Assembly: GCA_023251415.1 (NCBI GenBank)
Contig: JAHEYX010000029.1
Location: 3,452-15,900, forward strand
Length of the DNA: 12,449 bases
Direction: 5' to 3'
Origin: Chitinophagales bacterium
Lineage (GTDB): Bacteria; Bacteroidota; Bacteroidia; Chitinophagales; CAIODY01
Shown piece after piece: positions 1 to 6,925 of this stretch (position 1 is its first letter; each line of letters begins with the position of its first letter). The notes under the pieces were generated by a model. That model ran no database searches. It worked only from the letters and a program-made list of their open reading frames with translations, and was not told the DNA's origin. A program made the position numbers and the translations under genes.

Positions 1-239
1 GTTGTTACCTCCATTAATTTAGCAGGCAAATCGTATTGCATTTTAACCGGCTCCACTTGTTGTTTAGGCAATTCGGGAGAGAAAGTTATTTTAACAGCAT
101 CGGCTAAGATTGGCTGATAAGGCTTAAAGATATCGACCTGATTTAAATCGAGAATCGTATCGGCAGCTTGTTGTTGAGCTAATGCAGTAAAAGGTAAAAA
201 TGCTGCACAAAGCAAACTTAAAATTCTATTATTTTTCAT
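1..239 (-). CDS. Exported protein, probable outer-membrane beta-barrel family (N-terminus only)
   Basis: Only the first 79 codons are present; the gene runs off the left edge of the window. The ATG is at 239, and the product opens with a clear Sec signal peptide (MKNNRILSLLCAAFLPFTAL, then AQQQ as the likely cleavage region). The mature start reads QVDIFKPYQPILADAVKI, followed by a proline-rich stretch. From memory, the KPY-x-P-x-x-x-DA pattern resembles the N-terminus of Bacteroidota outer-membrane proteins, often labelled TonB-dependent receptor-like, that are encoded just after a roughly 1000-residue TPR protein. That is the arrangement here: the TPR gene ends 24 bp upstream, so the two are probably cotranscribed. 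The barrel assignment is inference, because no barrel sequence is inside the window. Confidence 0.6.
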   Translation of the reverse strand, partial: MKNNRILSLLCAAFLPFTALAQQQAADTILDLNQVDIFKPYQPILADAVKITFSPELPKQQVEPVKMQYDLPAKLMEVT

Positions 240-263
240 GATGCAATCTTTAGTAGTAAGCAA

Positions 264-3200
264 TTATTTTTCTTTGGTGGAATCGTTCATCAACTTAGAA
301 TCAACTTCTTCAGCTTGTTTGATAACGATTAGTTTTTTATCGGCGCGATCAATTAAATCTTTATTCTTCATGTTTTCTTTTAAGGTTTCCAAGGTTGATT
401 TAGCCTGGAAGTATTCCTTTTCATCGTAATAAATATCACCTAATAACAACAAGCACTCGCCTACCCATTTATCATACGAAGGAATTTGATTGATCAGATC
501 ATAACAAGAAGATTCTGCTCCGGCTAAGTCTTTTTCTTTGTACTTCATTACAGCTAACAAATAATTAGATTCGGCTGCATACTCGTTTTTATTTTTACGG
601 GCACAATCACTCAATGCTTTTTTAGCCATTGCATAATCACCGGCATCATAAGCCAATTTTCCGATATAATAATTCGCTTCTTTGCGTTCGTCATCAGCAG
701 TAGTTTCATCGGCCAATAAGAGTTGCGCATAGCGATTGCAATCATCTTTTGCTTTCACTTTGTAAGCGCTGCGCATCGCACCGGCAACGGCTTCGGCTTT
801 ATTCTTTTTATAGGAAGCAATTTCACCCAATTGTTTGTAATAGATTAAAGCTTTTTCATAATTCTTCAATTGATAATAGGCTATTTGCGCACAGTTTACG
901 AGTGTACGTTCTGTAAATTTATTGTTACTCATGGCCGCCACGGCTTCATAATCGGCAAATGCTTGTTTGTAATCTTTTTTCTTAGCCGCACATTCGGCAC
1001 GTAAGAAATAGGCATTCAACAAGAAGAAGCCTTTTGGAAAACGTGTTAAGTAATCGTCAAAATTTTTACGGGCATCTTCATACTTTTCGTTGTTATAATT
1101 GCTTTCTGCAGCCTCATACATCAAACTATCCTCTGCACTGGCATTTAATTGGGCATTGGGCTGAGCACGTAAAAAGTCGAGGAATCCATTTGCATCACCT
1201 TTATCGATATATATATTTTTCATCCCCAACAACGCTTCTGTTGATTCGTTGCTGTTGGGATAATCTTTAATAATATCTTGATACGCGGCTATGGCTTTAT
1301 CGTTTTGTTCAGCATTCACATACAACAAGGCCAGCTTCATTCTGGCTTTTTTATAGAAAATCGATTTTGGATAATTGGCAATTACATCTTGGTATTCTAC
1401 TTCCGCTTGCGCATATTTTTCTTGATTGAAATACGTATTCCCAATTTCAAATTTAGCATCATCAATATAAATAGAACGTGGATTAACGGCACCTACTTCA
1501 TTTAAGGTTTGGATTTTGCCTTCGTTATCATCGGTCAATCCAAGTATGATTCCTTTTTGGAATAGGGCATAATCAGCGCCGCTTTGTCCTTGCTTAATCA
1601 CATGATCATAATAACGCGTGGCATTTTCATAATCTTTATCGATAAAATAACAGTCGGCTATACGTAGCTCTACATCGGCCCACAATCTGTTTTTATCTTT
1701 CAATCCACTTAAGCAAGATTTAAAATTTTGCAAGGCCAAATCATAATTCAATTGTTTCAAGTAACAATAAGCAATGTTATACCGTGCGTTGGAGAGCATG
1801 TTTTTACGAACGCCGTTACTGTCTAAATCGCTCCAGCTAATGTATTTTGAATAAGCACCTATTGCTTCTTCTTGTTTGTTTTGCGCATAGTACACTTCAC
1901 CTTTCCAATAATAAGCATCCGCCACAAGTTGATTGACAATGGGGTATTGTATGGATTTATCAAAATCGCGAATGGCTTCATTCCATTTACGATCGTGGAA
2001 TAATTCAACAGCGCGATAATAGGCTGCCTTTTGATAAGCTAATTTTAATTTCGGTGTTTTAGTTGGAAAGGTTTCCAATAAAGCAATTGCTTCGTCGTAA
2101 TTATTTGTATTGAGGTAGATGGTAGTTAATAATTCTTTTGCTTCTTGGTTCAAGGCTGATGACGGATAATCCTTTAAAAAACTTTGCAAGGTATTGATGG
2201 CCACTTCATCCAAGCCATCTTCAAAGGCTAATTTGGCTGCGTTAAACGTTGATTGTTCTTTAATTTCTTTATCAAACTCCATTTTTGCGGCTTGATTAAA
2301 AGCTGCTCTGGCATTGGTGTTTTGATAGGTACGTAAATAACAATCGCCCAATAAGTAAACAGCATATTGTCCTAACGAATCTTTCAACACATTCAAATCT
2401 TTCAAATTGGTAATGGCATCGGCATAAAGACCGGTTTTGTATTGAGCGAAGGCAATTTGGTATAAATCTTCTTTACGCATTTTTTTATTTTCATCGGCAT
2501 AGGCGCGCAGATACTTGAGTGCATTGGGGTAATCCTTTTTTTGAAACCAGGTTTGTCCGATAATGTAATTGATATCGGAGCGATTCATTACATTGGGTTT
2601 ACTCAAAGCTTCATCAGCATAGTTTAATACTTGTTCGTATTTCTTTTGTACAAAATAAATGCGGCAAATATAGAATGGTACTACCTTTTCATACGCAGCA
2701 GCATTTTTTGCTTTTTCCAAATAGCTTAATGCATCATCATAATTTTTTTGATTGTAGTTGATGTAGCCGGCATAATAATTAGCCGCATCAGCATATTTGC
2801 TTTTACCATGAGCTAAAGTTTGAAACAGCGGTTTTGCCTTATCAACTTTTTTAGTAGAAAAATAACTATAGGCTAAATAAAATTGAGCGTTGCTACCTTC
2901 CTCCATGCTCAATAAACCGTAATCCACTTGTTCGAGGTATAGGATAACATCTTTAAATTGATTTTTTTCGAAATTAAATTTACCCAAATAATAACGGGTA
3001 TCGTTGATTCGGGTGGTGTTCGGATATTGATTTAAAAATTCTTTTAATAAATATTCTGCATCCGACTGATTCAAATACAAAGCACACACTGCATTGTAGT
3101 AAGCAGCATCGGCCAATTGTACTTGCATTTTATTGGCGCCTAAAAATGTGGATTGCGCTTTGGTGAAGGCCTGAAATTTTAATTGTGCTTGCAGGTATTG

Positions 3201-3341
3201 TTGCTTCGCAAACAACGCTTCACCTTGTTGAAAGGTTTCGGTTGGTGAATGGTATACAGCAGTAGTTTGACTAAATACAGTAAATGAAAACAAGCAGCAG
3301 GCCATTAACCAAACTGACTTACGAAAAGGGATTAGCATCAT
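264..3341 (-). CDS. Large periplasmic TPR-repeat protein
   Basis: This is a protein of about 1025 residues built almost entirely of tetratricopeptide repeats. Degenerate 34-residue helical units recur along the whole length, with the usual pattern of Tyr/Ala pairs and closing Pro (for example DYPNALKYLRAY, KYEQVLNYADEAL, NYEKALIYYKQLGEI). TPR solenoids are protein-binding scaffolds. An N-terminal signal peptide ending near SFTVFSQ puts it in the periplasm or at the outer membrane. The open frame extends to a TTG at 3359, but tandem ATGs at 3341 and 3338 sit directly before the signal peptide and are better starts. The next gene follows after 24 bp and encodes an exported protein, so the two may form an envelope complex. 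No enzymatic domain is visible, and the C-terminus is a charged, Lys-rich helix. The function is unknown; the family assignment is firm only at the level of TPR. Confidence 0.85.
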   Translation of the reverse strand: MMLIPFRKSVWLMACCLFSFTVFSQTTAVYHSPTETFQQGEALFAKQQYLQAQLKFQAFTKAQSTFLGANKMQVQLADAAYYNAVCALYLNQSDAEYLLKEFLNQYPNTTRINDTRYYLGKFNFEKNQFKDVILYLEQVDYGLLSMEEGSNAQFYLAYSYFSTKKVDKAKPLFQTLAHGKSKYADAANYYAGYINYNQKNYDDALSYLEKAKNAAAYEKVVPFYICRIYFVQKKYEQVLNYADEALSKPNVMNRSDINYIIGQTWFQKKDYPNALKYLRAYADENKKMRKEDLYQIAFAQYKTGLYADAITNLKDLNVLKDSLGQYAVYLLGDCYLRTYQNTNARAAFNQAAKMEFDKEIKEQSTFNAAKLAFEDGLDEVAINTLQSFLKDYPSSALNQEAKELLTTIYLNTNNYDEAIALLETFPTKTPKLKLAYQKAAYYRAVELFHDRKWNEAIRDFDKSIQYPIVNQLVADAYYWKGEVYYAQNKQEEAIGAYSKYISWSDLDSNGVRKNMLSNARYNIAYCYLKQLNYDLALQNFKSCLSGLKDKNRLWADVELRIADCYFIDKDYENATRYYDHVIKQGQSGADYALFQKGIILGLTDDNEGKIQTLNEVGAVNPRSIYIDDAKFEIGNTYFNQEKYAQAEVEYQDVIANYPKSIFYKKARMKLALLYVNAEQNDKAIAAYQDIIKDYPNSNESTEALLGMKNIYIDKGDANGFLDFLRAQPNAQLNASAEDSLMYEAAESNYNNEKYEDARKNFDDYLTRFPKGFFLLNAYFLRAECAAKKKDYKQAFADYEAVAAMSNNKFTERTLVNCAQIAYYQLKNYEKALIYYKQLGEIASYKKNKAEAVAGAMRSAYKVKAKDDCNRYAQLLLADETTADDERKEANYYIGKLAYDAGDYAMAKKALSDCARKNKNEYAAESNYLLAVMKYKEKDLAGAESSCYDLINQIPSYDKWVGECLLLLGDIYYDEKEYFQAKSTLETLKENMKNKDLIDRADKKLIVIKQAEEVDSKLMNDSTKEK

Positions 3342-3441
3342 AGAAATGTTTATTTTCAAAGGCGTGAGGAAACCTCATCAATCAGGTACGTTAAAAATCA
3401 GAAAGCGTTACTTCAAAACGCCGTGTTTTAAAATAATATTA

Positions 3442-3469
3442 TACTGCTTAAAATTAGCTTTAAGCAGTA
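3442..3469 (-). terminator. Perfect 11-bp hairpin, probable terminator of the metal cassette
   Basis: The arms TACTGCTTAAA (3442-3452) and TTTAAGCAGTA (3459-3469) are perfectly complementary, with a 6-base loop. On the minus strand the hairpin lies about 80 nt after the stop of the heavy-metal-binding lipoprotein gene and is followed by TAATATTATTTT, a moderately U-rich tail. It fits a factor-independent terminator separating the cassette from the downstream TPR gene. The AT-rich stem and interrupted T tract make this less certain than the hairpin at 5554-5586. A regulatory palindrome for the TPR gene is the alternative. Confidence 0.5.
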
Positions 3470-3549
3470 GGTGGTCAAAAGGTAGTACCGTTTAGTTTTT
3501 AACAGAAAATAGTGGTAGTGTACAAGATACTGGAAATAATGCGAATTCC

Positions 3550-3780
3550 TTAATGCGCTTGCTTTTCCAATTGCATTTTACAAACCGGACAACGCCCAGT
3601 ATCGGCATAGGTTTTATTTTCGCAATTCATCGGACAAACATACGCCTGTACTGCTTTTACCGATGTTGAATCAGTTGTGGGAACGGCCGCTTCCGTTTTA
3701 TTCTCCTGCTTTACTTTGAAACTACACGCTGTTAGCAAAACGCTCAACAACACACTAAATATGAATTTATAGGATTTCAT
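3550..3780 (-). CDS. Heavy-metal-binding-domain lipoprotein
   Basis: This is a 76-residue lipoprotein. The signal peptide ends in a lipobox, LLTAC, with the lipidated cysteine at residue 19. A polar linker of about 28 residues follows, and then a single heavy-metal-binding domain from residue 47: YVCPMNCE, then GRCPVCKMQL. Cys49, Cys53, Cys64 and Cys67, with Met51 and Met69, are the expected soft-metal ligands. The same small domain is found on CusB-type efflux adaptors and copper ATPases, where it binds Cu or related metals. Here it stands alone, anchored to a membrane, probably as a metal sponge or chaperone. The ATG at 3780 lies 5 bp after the multicopper oxidase stop codon, so the two are almost certainly cotranscribed and may be translationally coupled. 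The His of the common CPMH form is Asn here. Confidence 0.85.
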   Translation of the reverse strand: MKSYKFIFSVLLSVLLTACSFKVKQENKTEAAVPTTDSTSVKAVQAYVCPMNCENKTYADTGRCPVCKMQLEKQAH

Positions 3781-3785
3781 CGTGT

Positions 3786-5534
3786 TTACTTGTTTTGAAT
3801 TGTGAATTTCAATAATTGTGTAGCGCCTTGATTGTTAACCTGTAATAAATAAATTCCGTTGGCCTGGTTTTCTACCGGAATGGTTAACGGTAACTGGTTG
3901 GCCTGTACTAGTTTACTCCACTTCAGCTGCCCCATCCAATCAAACAACTTCAACTCGAGCATTTCATTTACTGACGATTTACTTGAAAGAGTAATCTTAT
4001 TGCTTGCCGGATTCGGGCTGAGCGTAAAATTAAGCGTTGTAGACGAAACCGGCAACTGTTGGATTCCAATAGCATTTTGAACAATAAACTGCCCCATCAT
4101 ACCGTCGTCTTCGTGATGCAGCATGTGGCAATGATACATGTAAGGCATTTCATCATCGGCAAAATCGAGCCATTGCGTAATAAATTTTACACTGTCATTG
4201 GGGTAAACCAATACCACATCTTTTTTTCCTTGTTCTTGCTTTGGGACAGCTTGTCCGCTGCGTTCTAACAAGAAAAAGTGCATGCCATGAATGTGAAACG
4301 GATGAGCAACCAATGTTTTATTATAGATGGTCCAAATCTCTTTTGCATTTTTGGTAGTCACAAAATTGATGGTATCCATATCATAAGTATGTTGGTTAAT
4401 ACCAAAAGGCCCCATACTGGCGGTTGGCACTATTGCAGCTAAGGTGCGTAAGGTATCTAAAACCATACTGCGATAGTTAGTAACACCTGTGGTAGTGAAT
4501 GGCGTAAGCGGAACTAATGCGGTTGGAATAGTATATACCGCTCCGGAAGTAGCGGCACCGATTTGAAAGTTCAGTAATTCAAAATTTTGTCCGTTTAAAA
4601 AATTATGCGGATAATCCATGATGGTATCTGTACCATAACCTACTTGAGCTGCACCATAAAAACCGTTTGGTAATTCAGCATTATAAGCAATCAATTGAAG
4701 CGATTGCCCATTCATTCCCGATAAATCAATCAACACCTCGGAACGCTCGCCGGGAGCCAAACGTAAGCGCGTTAATTGCAGTGTCGAATCACGCAAACCG
4801 GCATCCGTTGCGATTTGATAAAAGACCTTATTATTGCTAAAGCCGATATTATACACACGCATACTACTGCCATTCAACAAGCGCAAACGCAGTACTTGTG
4901 ATGGTGCATTATAATACGGATGTATAGTGCCATTCACCATTAAAGCAGTATCTTCTTCGGTGGCAATAGCTATTTGTTGCAGCACATCAAAAGCCTTGCT
5001 TTGAATGATTACCGGTACATCGTCAACGCCATACGTATGTGGAATCGGCAGTGCCAGTTCGGCTGCATCGTGCACGATAATCATTCCGGCTAAACCCTTC
5101 GAAACTTGCGGATCGGTTTGACCTGCACCATGCGGATGATACCAGAATGTGCCGGCAGCATTCATCACTTGAAATTGCGGGTTCCAAGTAGCACCGGGTT
5201 GAATAATGGAATGCGGACCGCCATCATTCATTGGTGAAACGTGCAGTCCATGCCAATGCATCGTGGTCGACACGTTAAGCGTGTTTTGTAAGCTAATGTT
5301 TACTTGATCACCTGTATGCATGATTAAAGTTGGCGCTAGTAAGTTTCCATTTACTCCGTATGTTGGTGTTGTGGTATTCGGATAAAAAGCGGTAGTTCCG
5401 GATTGAACCGTTAAATTAAATTGTGGTCCGTTTAACACCGGAGGAATTACTAAAGCATTTTGCGCATTCAATTGTTGAATACTGCAAAGCAACAATAGCA
5501 GGGCAATTCCAATTCTGGATGAAGTTATAGCCAT
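3786..5534 (-). CDS. Secreted multicopper oxidase with T9SS sorting domain
   Basis: This is a laccase/CueO-type multicopper oxidase of 582 residues. It should oxidise a substrate (Cu(I), a phenol or similar) and reduce O2 to water. All four copper-ligand motifs are present: HWHGLH (93-98), WYHPHG (131-136), HPFHIHG (411-417) and HCHMLHHEDDGMM (468-480). By comparison with CueO, the type 1 ligands are His411, Cys469, His474 and Met479. A signal peptide ends at LNAQ (residue 25). Residues from about 500 onward form a T9SS type A sorting domain (LSPNPASNKITL; GIYLLQV), so the enzyme is exported to the cell surface or medium. The open frame reaches a GTG at 5570, but that codon lies inside a terminator hairpin, so the ATG at 5534 is preferred. 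No Met-rich CueO insert is seen. The neighbours favour copper detoxification or homeostasis, but the substrate cannot be read from sequence. Confidence 0.92.
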   Translation of the reverse strand: MAITSSRIGIALLLLLCSIQQLNAQNALVIPPVLNGPQFNLTVQSGTTAFYPNTTTPTYGVNGNLLAPTLIMHTGDQVNISLQNTLNVSTTMHWHGLHVSPMNDGGPHSIIQPGATWNPQFQVMNAAGTFWYHPHGAGQTDPQVSKGLAGMIIVHDAAELALPIPHTYGVDDVPVIIQSKAFDVLQQIAIATEEDTALMVNGTIHPYYNAPSQVLRLRLLNGSSMRVYNIGFSNNKVFYQIATDAGLRDSTLQLTRLRLAPGERSEVLIDLSGMNGQSLQLIAYNAELPNGFYGAAQVGYGTDTIMDYPHNFLNGQNFELLNFQIGAATSGAVYTIPTALVPLTPFTTTGVTNYRSMVLDTLRTLAAIVPTASMGPFGINQHTYDMDTINFVTTKNAKEIWTIYNKTLVAHPFHIHGMHFFLLERSGQAVPKQEQGKKDVVLVYPNDSVKFITQWLDFADDEMPYMYHCHMLHHEDDGMMGQFIVQNAIGIQQLPVSSTTLNFTLSPNPASNKITLSSKSSVNEMLELKLFDWMGQLKWSKLVQANQLPLTIPVENQANGIYLLQVNNQGATQLLKFTIQNK

Positions 5535-5553
5535 TTCTATTGGTATTGAGTTG

Positions 5554-5586
5554 TAAAAAAAACGGCTCACTCAGTAGCAAGCCGTT
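5554..5586 (-). terminator. Intrinsic terminator (possible attenuator) before the multicopper oxidase gene
   Basis: The arms AACGGCT (5561-5567) and AGCCGTT (5580-5586) pair perfectly around a 12-base loop. Read on the minus strand, the 3' arm runs directly into a T tract (AGCCGTTTTTTTTACA), which is the classic rho-independent form. It starts about 8 nt after the stop of the thioredoxin-like gene and ends about 20 nt before the oxidase ATG. Transcription from the upstream genes should therefore be reduced at this point. Confidence 0.8.
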
Positions 5587-5593
5587 ATTAAAA

Positions 5594-6382
5594 TTAGTTA
5601 TTCGAAATCAATACTTTTTGACGATTGATTTGGCCGTTGATTTCGGTTTGTAGGATATACATTCCCGTTGCATAATTTCCGGTTGCAAATTGGAAACGTT
5701 TAGTTCCAGTAACCGTTGTATTGCTAATCAACTGTTCTACTTGACCGGTCATGCTGATTAGTTGAATATTTACTAAACCGGCATTAATGGCATTCACTTC
5801 AACCGACAAGCTTGTTTGAACCGGATTCGGTGCTATGTTTATAGTAAAAGTTGCAGGTTCTAATGCATTAACACCATTTGGAAGCGCACCAATTAAACGC
5901 AAAATTGAATCGCGCATAATGGTGGTGTCCGAAGTAGCAAAGCTCAAGGTCTTAAACATGGTGCGGTGACTGCTTCCACCTAAAACCACGATAGTCGGCA
6001 TTCCAAAACCGCCATAGTGTGCAACTTGGGTAGCACCGCTGTCCATTGGAGCAAACAAACTTAATCCGTTGGTACTTACCCACGAGCTACTGTAAGTACA
6101 TGTGGTGGTATTATTGAACGGAAAAGCATACGCAGTAATAACACCCGGATGATTCGCTAAAATGTTGTTGGCCATTGTTTGAATCTTTTGAGCCGGAGGA
6201 GGACAAGAAGCACAATTGGGCATAAAGTATTCAATGATAACTGCTTTACCGGCATCTAAATCACTGAATAAATGATGCGCAGTTCCATTGCAATCCAGAC
6301 CGCTGAAGTCCATTGCAGTTTGTGCAGTTGTCAAAAAAGGAAGTAAGGCTAAAAGGGCAATAAAAAAGGTGTTTTTTTTCAT
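5594..6382 (-). CDS. Thioredoxin-like protein with T9SS sorting domain
   Basis: This is a 262-residue exported protein. The signal peptide (MKKNTFFIALLALLPFLTTA, then Q) is followed by a thioredoxin-fold region of about residues 24-168. The redox or metal motif is CASC (Cys57, Cys60), followed by PPP, in the strand-loop context VIIEYFMPNCASCPPP. The likely cis-proline loop is GMPT (Pro129). Two further cysteines, Cys31 and Cys95, could form a second disulfide or metal site. Residues 180-262 are a T9SS type A sorting domain (IAPNPVQTSLSVEV; TGMYILQTE). The frame continues upstream to a TTG at 6457, but the ATG at 6382 directly precedes the signal peptide. Its position between a Cys/His-rich protein and a multicopper oxidase suggests a Sco-like or disulfide role in extracellular copper handling. 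That role is inference, since CxxC thioredoxin folds do many jobs. Confidence 0.8.
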   Translation of the reverse strand: MKKNTFFIALLALLPFLTTAQTAMDFSGLDCNGTAHHLFSDLDAGKAVIIEYFMPNCASCPPPAQKIQTMANNILANHPGVITAYAFPFNNTTTCTYSSSWVSTNGLSLFAPMDSGATQVAHYGGFGMPTIVVLGGSSHRTMFKTLSFATSDTTIMRDSILRLIGALPNGVNALEPATFTINIAPNPVQTSLSVEVNAINAGLVNIQLISMTGQVEQLISNTTVTGTKRFQFATGNYATGMYILQTEINGQINRQKVLISNN

Positions 6383-6469
6383 GAGAATGAATTTAGAAAG
6401 TTTAGAAAATGACGTTAAATCGCGCATCCTAACAACGGATGTGCAGGTGAACAGCAAAACGAACTAATT

Positions 6470-6859
6470 CTAAATTAAAAATACCTGGTATTTGATATAA
6501 TACGGTTTATCTAAAACCATATTAGGCGGACTGTTCTCAAAAGGAAAATGTCCGAGTATAGCAATAAGTGGTTTGAACGTAGAATGATAGATTGAACCTA
6601 AAAATAAATTAAGTTGCTGAACCGGTTTAAATGAATAGGCGGCAACATGGTGATGGTGATCTGAACTGATCTTCAACCATTTCACTTCATCTTTACAACA
6701 ATGGTCGATATGCCCTTCACCGCAACAATCGTCTTCATTTGCAATTTTAAAGAAAGAAATAATGCTCAATTTGCCACCGCAAAAGTGTTTATTTACGGTA
6801 ACACCCACTACCATTAAGAGGTAGCCAATAGTTAGTAAGGTGACAAATACTTTCTTCAT
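6470..6859 (-). CDS. HYC_CC_PP family small Cys/His-rich protein
   Basis: This is a 129-residue protein with an N-terminal hydrophobic segment (residues 4-21) that could be an uncleaved anchor or a signal peptide. It matches the Bacteroidota HYC_CC_PP pattern: HFC at 25-27, a CC pair at 45-46 with another at 54-55, and PP at 111-112. Between these lie an acidic Cys-rich loop (DDCCGEGHIDHCC) and a run of four histidines at 68-71, all plausible soft-metal ligands. The family has no established biochemical function that I know of; small members often sit beside metal-related or TonB-dependent transport genes. It is the first gene of the cassette, with an 87-bp gap to the thioredoxin-like gene. 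A copper-binding or copper-sensing role in the periplasm is inferred from residues and context only. Confidence 0.75.
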   Translation of the reverse strand: MKKVFVTLLTIGYLLMVVGVTVNKHFCGGKLSIISFFKIANEDDCCGEGHIDHCCKDEVKWLKISSDHHHHVAAYSFKPVQQLNLFLGSIYHSTFKPLIAILGHFPFENSPPNMVLDKPYYIKYQVFLI

Positions 6860-6866
6860 TGGAAGT

Positions 6867-6897
6867 GCAATAATACCAAATATTTTAATTCTTTCAA
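6867..6897 (-). promoter_or_regulatory. Predicted promoter of the metal cassette
   Basis: On the minus strand, TTG (6895-6897) is followed by 19 bases and then TATTATTGC (6867-6875). This matches the Bacteroidota -33/-7 pattern (TTG, N19, TAnnTTTG) with one mismatch and uses the same spacing as the folP promoter in this window. The -7 box ends 7 bases before the ATG at 6859, which would make the mRNA nearly leaderless. A second possible -7 box, AATATTTGG at 6876-6884, would give a leader of about 15-20 nt but lacks a spaced -33. Confidence 0.45.
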
Positions 6898-6907
6898 GAA
6901 GAATTAA
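6885..6907. repeat. 9-bp perfect inverted repeat, candidate operator
   Basis: The arms TTAATTCTT (6885-6893) and AAGAATTAA (6899-6907) are separated by 5 bases. The dyad centre is base 6896, the middle of the predicted -33 TTG of the cassette promoter. This is the geometry of a dimeric regulator site that blocks or recruits RNA polymerase. A weak terminator for the SRPBCC gene, which ends at 6926, is the alternative; the following bases (AAAATATTT on the minus strand) are not a clean T tract. Confidence 0.5.
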
Positions 6908-6925
6908 CCATGAAGTAGTATTTCC

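Noticed and set aside
1034..1505. Two short plus-strand open frames of 78 and 75 codons
   Set aside because: They lie fully inside the TPR coding sequence on the opposite strand, lack recognisable domains, and have shadow-like composition.
264..3341. CRISPR or tandem DNA repeat in the TPR gene
   Set aside because: The repetition is at the level of degenerate protein helices; no near-identical DNA units are seen.
3342..3359. TTG start at 3359 for the TPR gene
   Set aside because: Tandem ATGs at 3341 and 3338 lie right before the signal peptide, and the six extra residues add nothing recognisable.
3543..3548. GAATTC palindrome after the HMBD lipoprotein stop codon
   Set aside because: A six-base palindrome is expected by chance; no supporting context.
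3859..4268. Two overlapping plus-strand open frames antisense to the multicopper oxidase
   Set aside because: They are antisense to conserved copper-site sequence and have no domain of their own.
5535..5570. GTG start at 5570 giving a 594-residue multicopper oxidase
   Set aside because: The GTG lies inside the loop of the terminator hairpin, and the added 12 residues spoil an otherwise clean signal peptide that starts at the ATG at 5534.
6422..6444. CATCC-N7-GGATG dyad between the HYC_CC_PP and thioredoxin-like genes as a terminator
   Set aside because: The stem is only 5 bp (extended by a mismatch) and no T tract follows on the minus strand, so it is too weak to call.
6383..6457. TTG start at 6457 for the thioredoxin-like gene
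   Set aside because: The ATG at 6382 directly precedes a textbook signal peptide; the extension is not signal-like.
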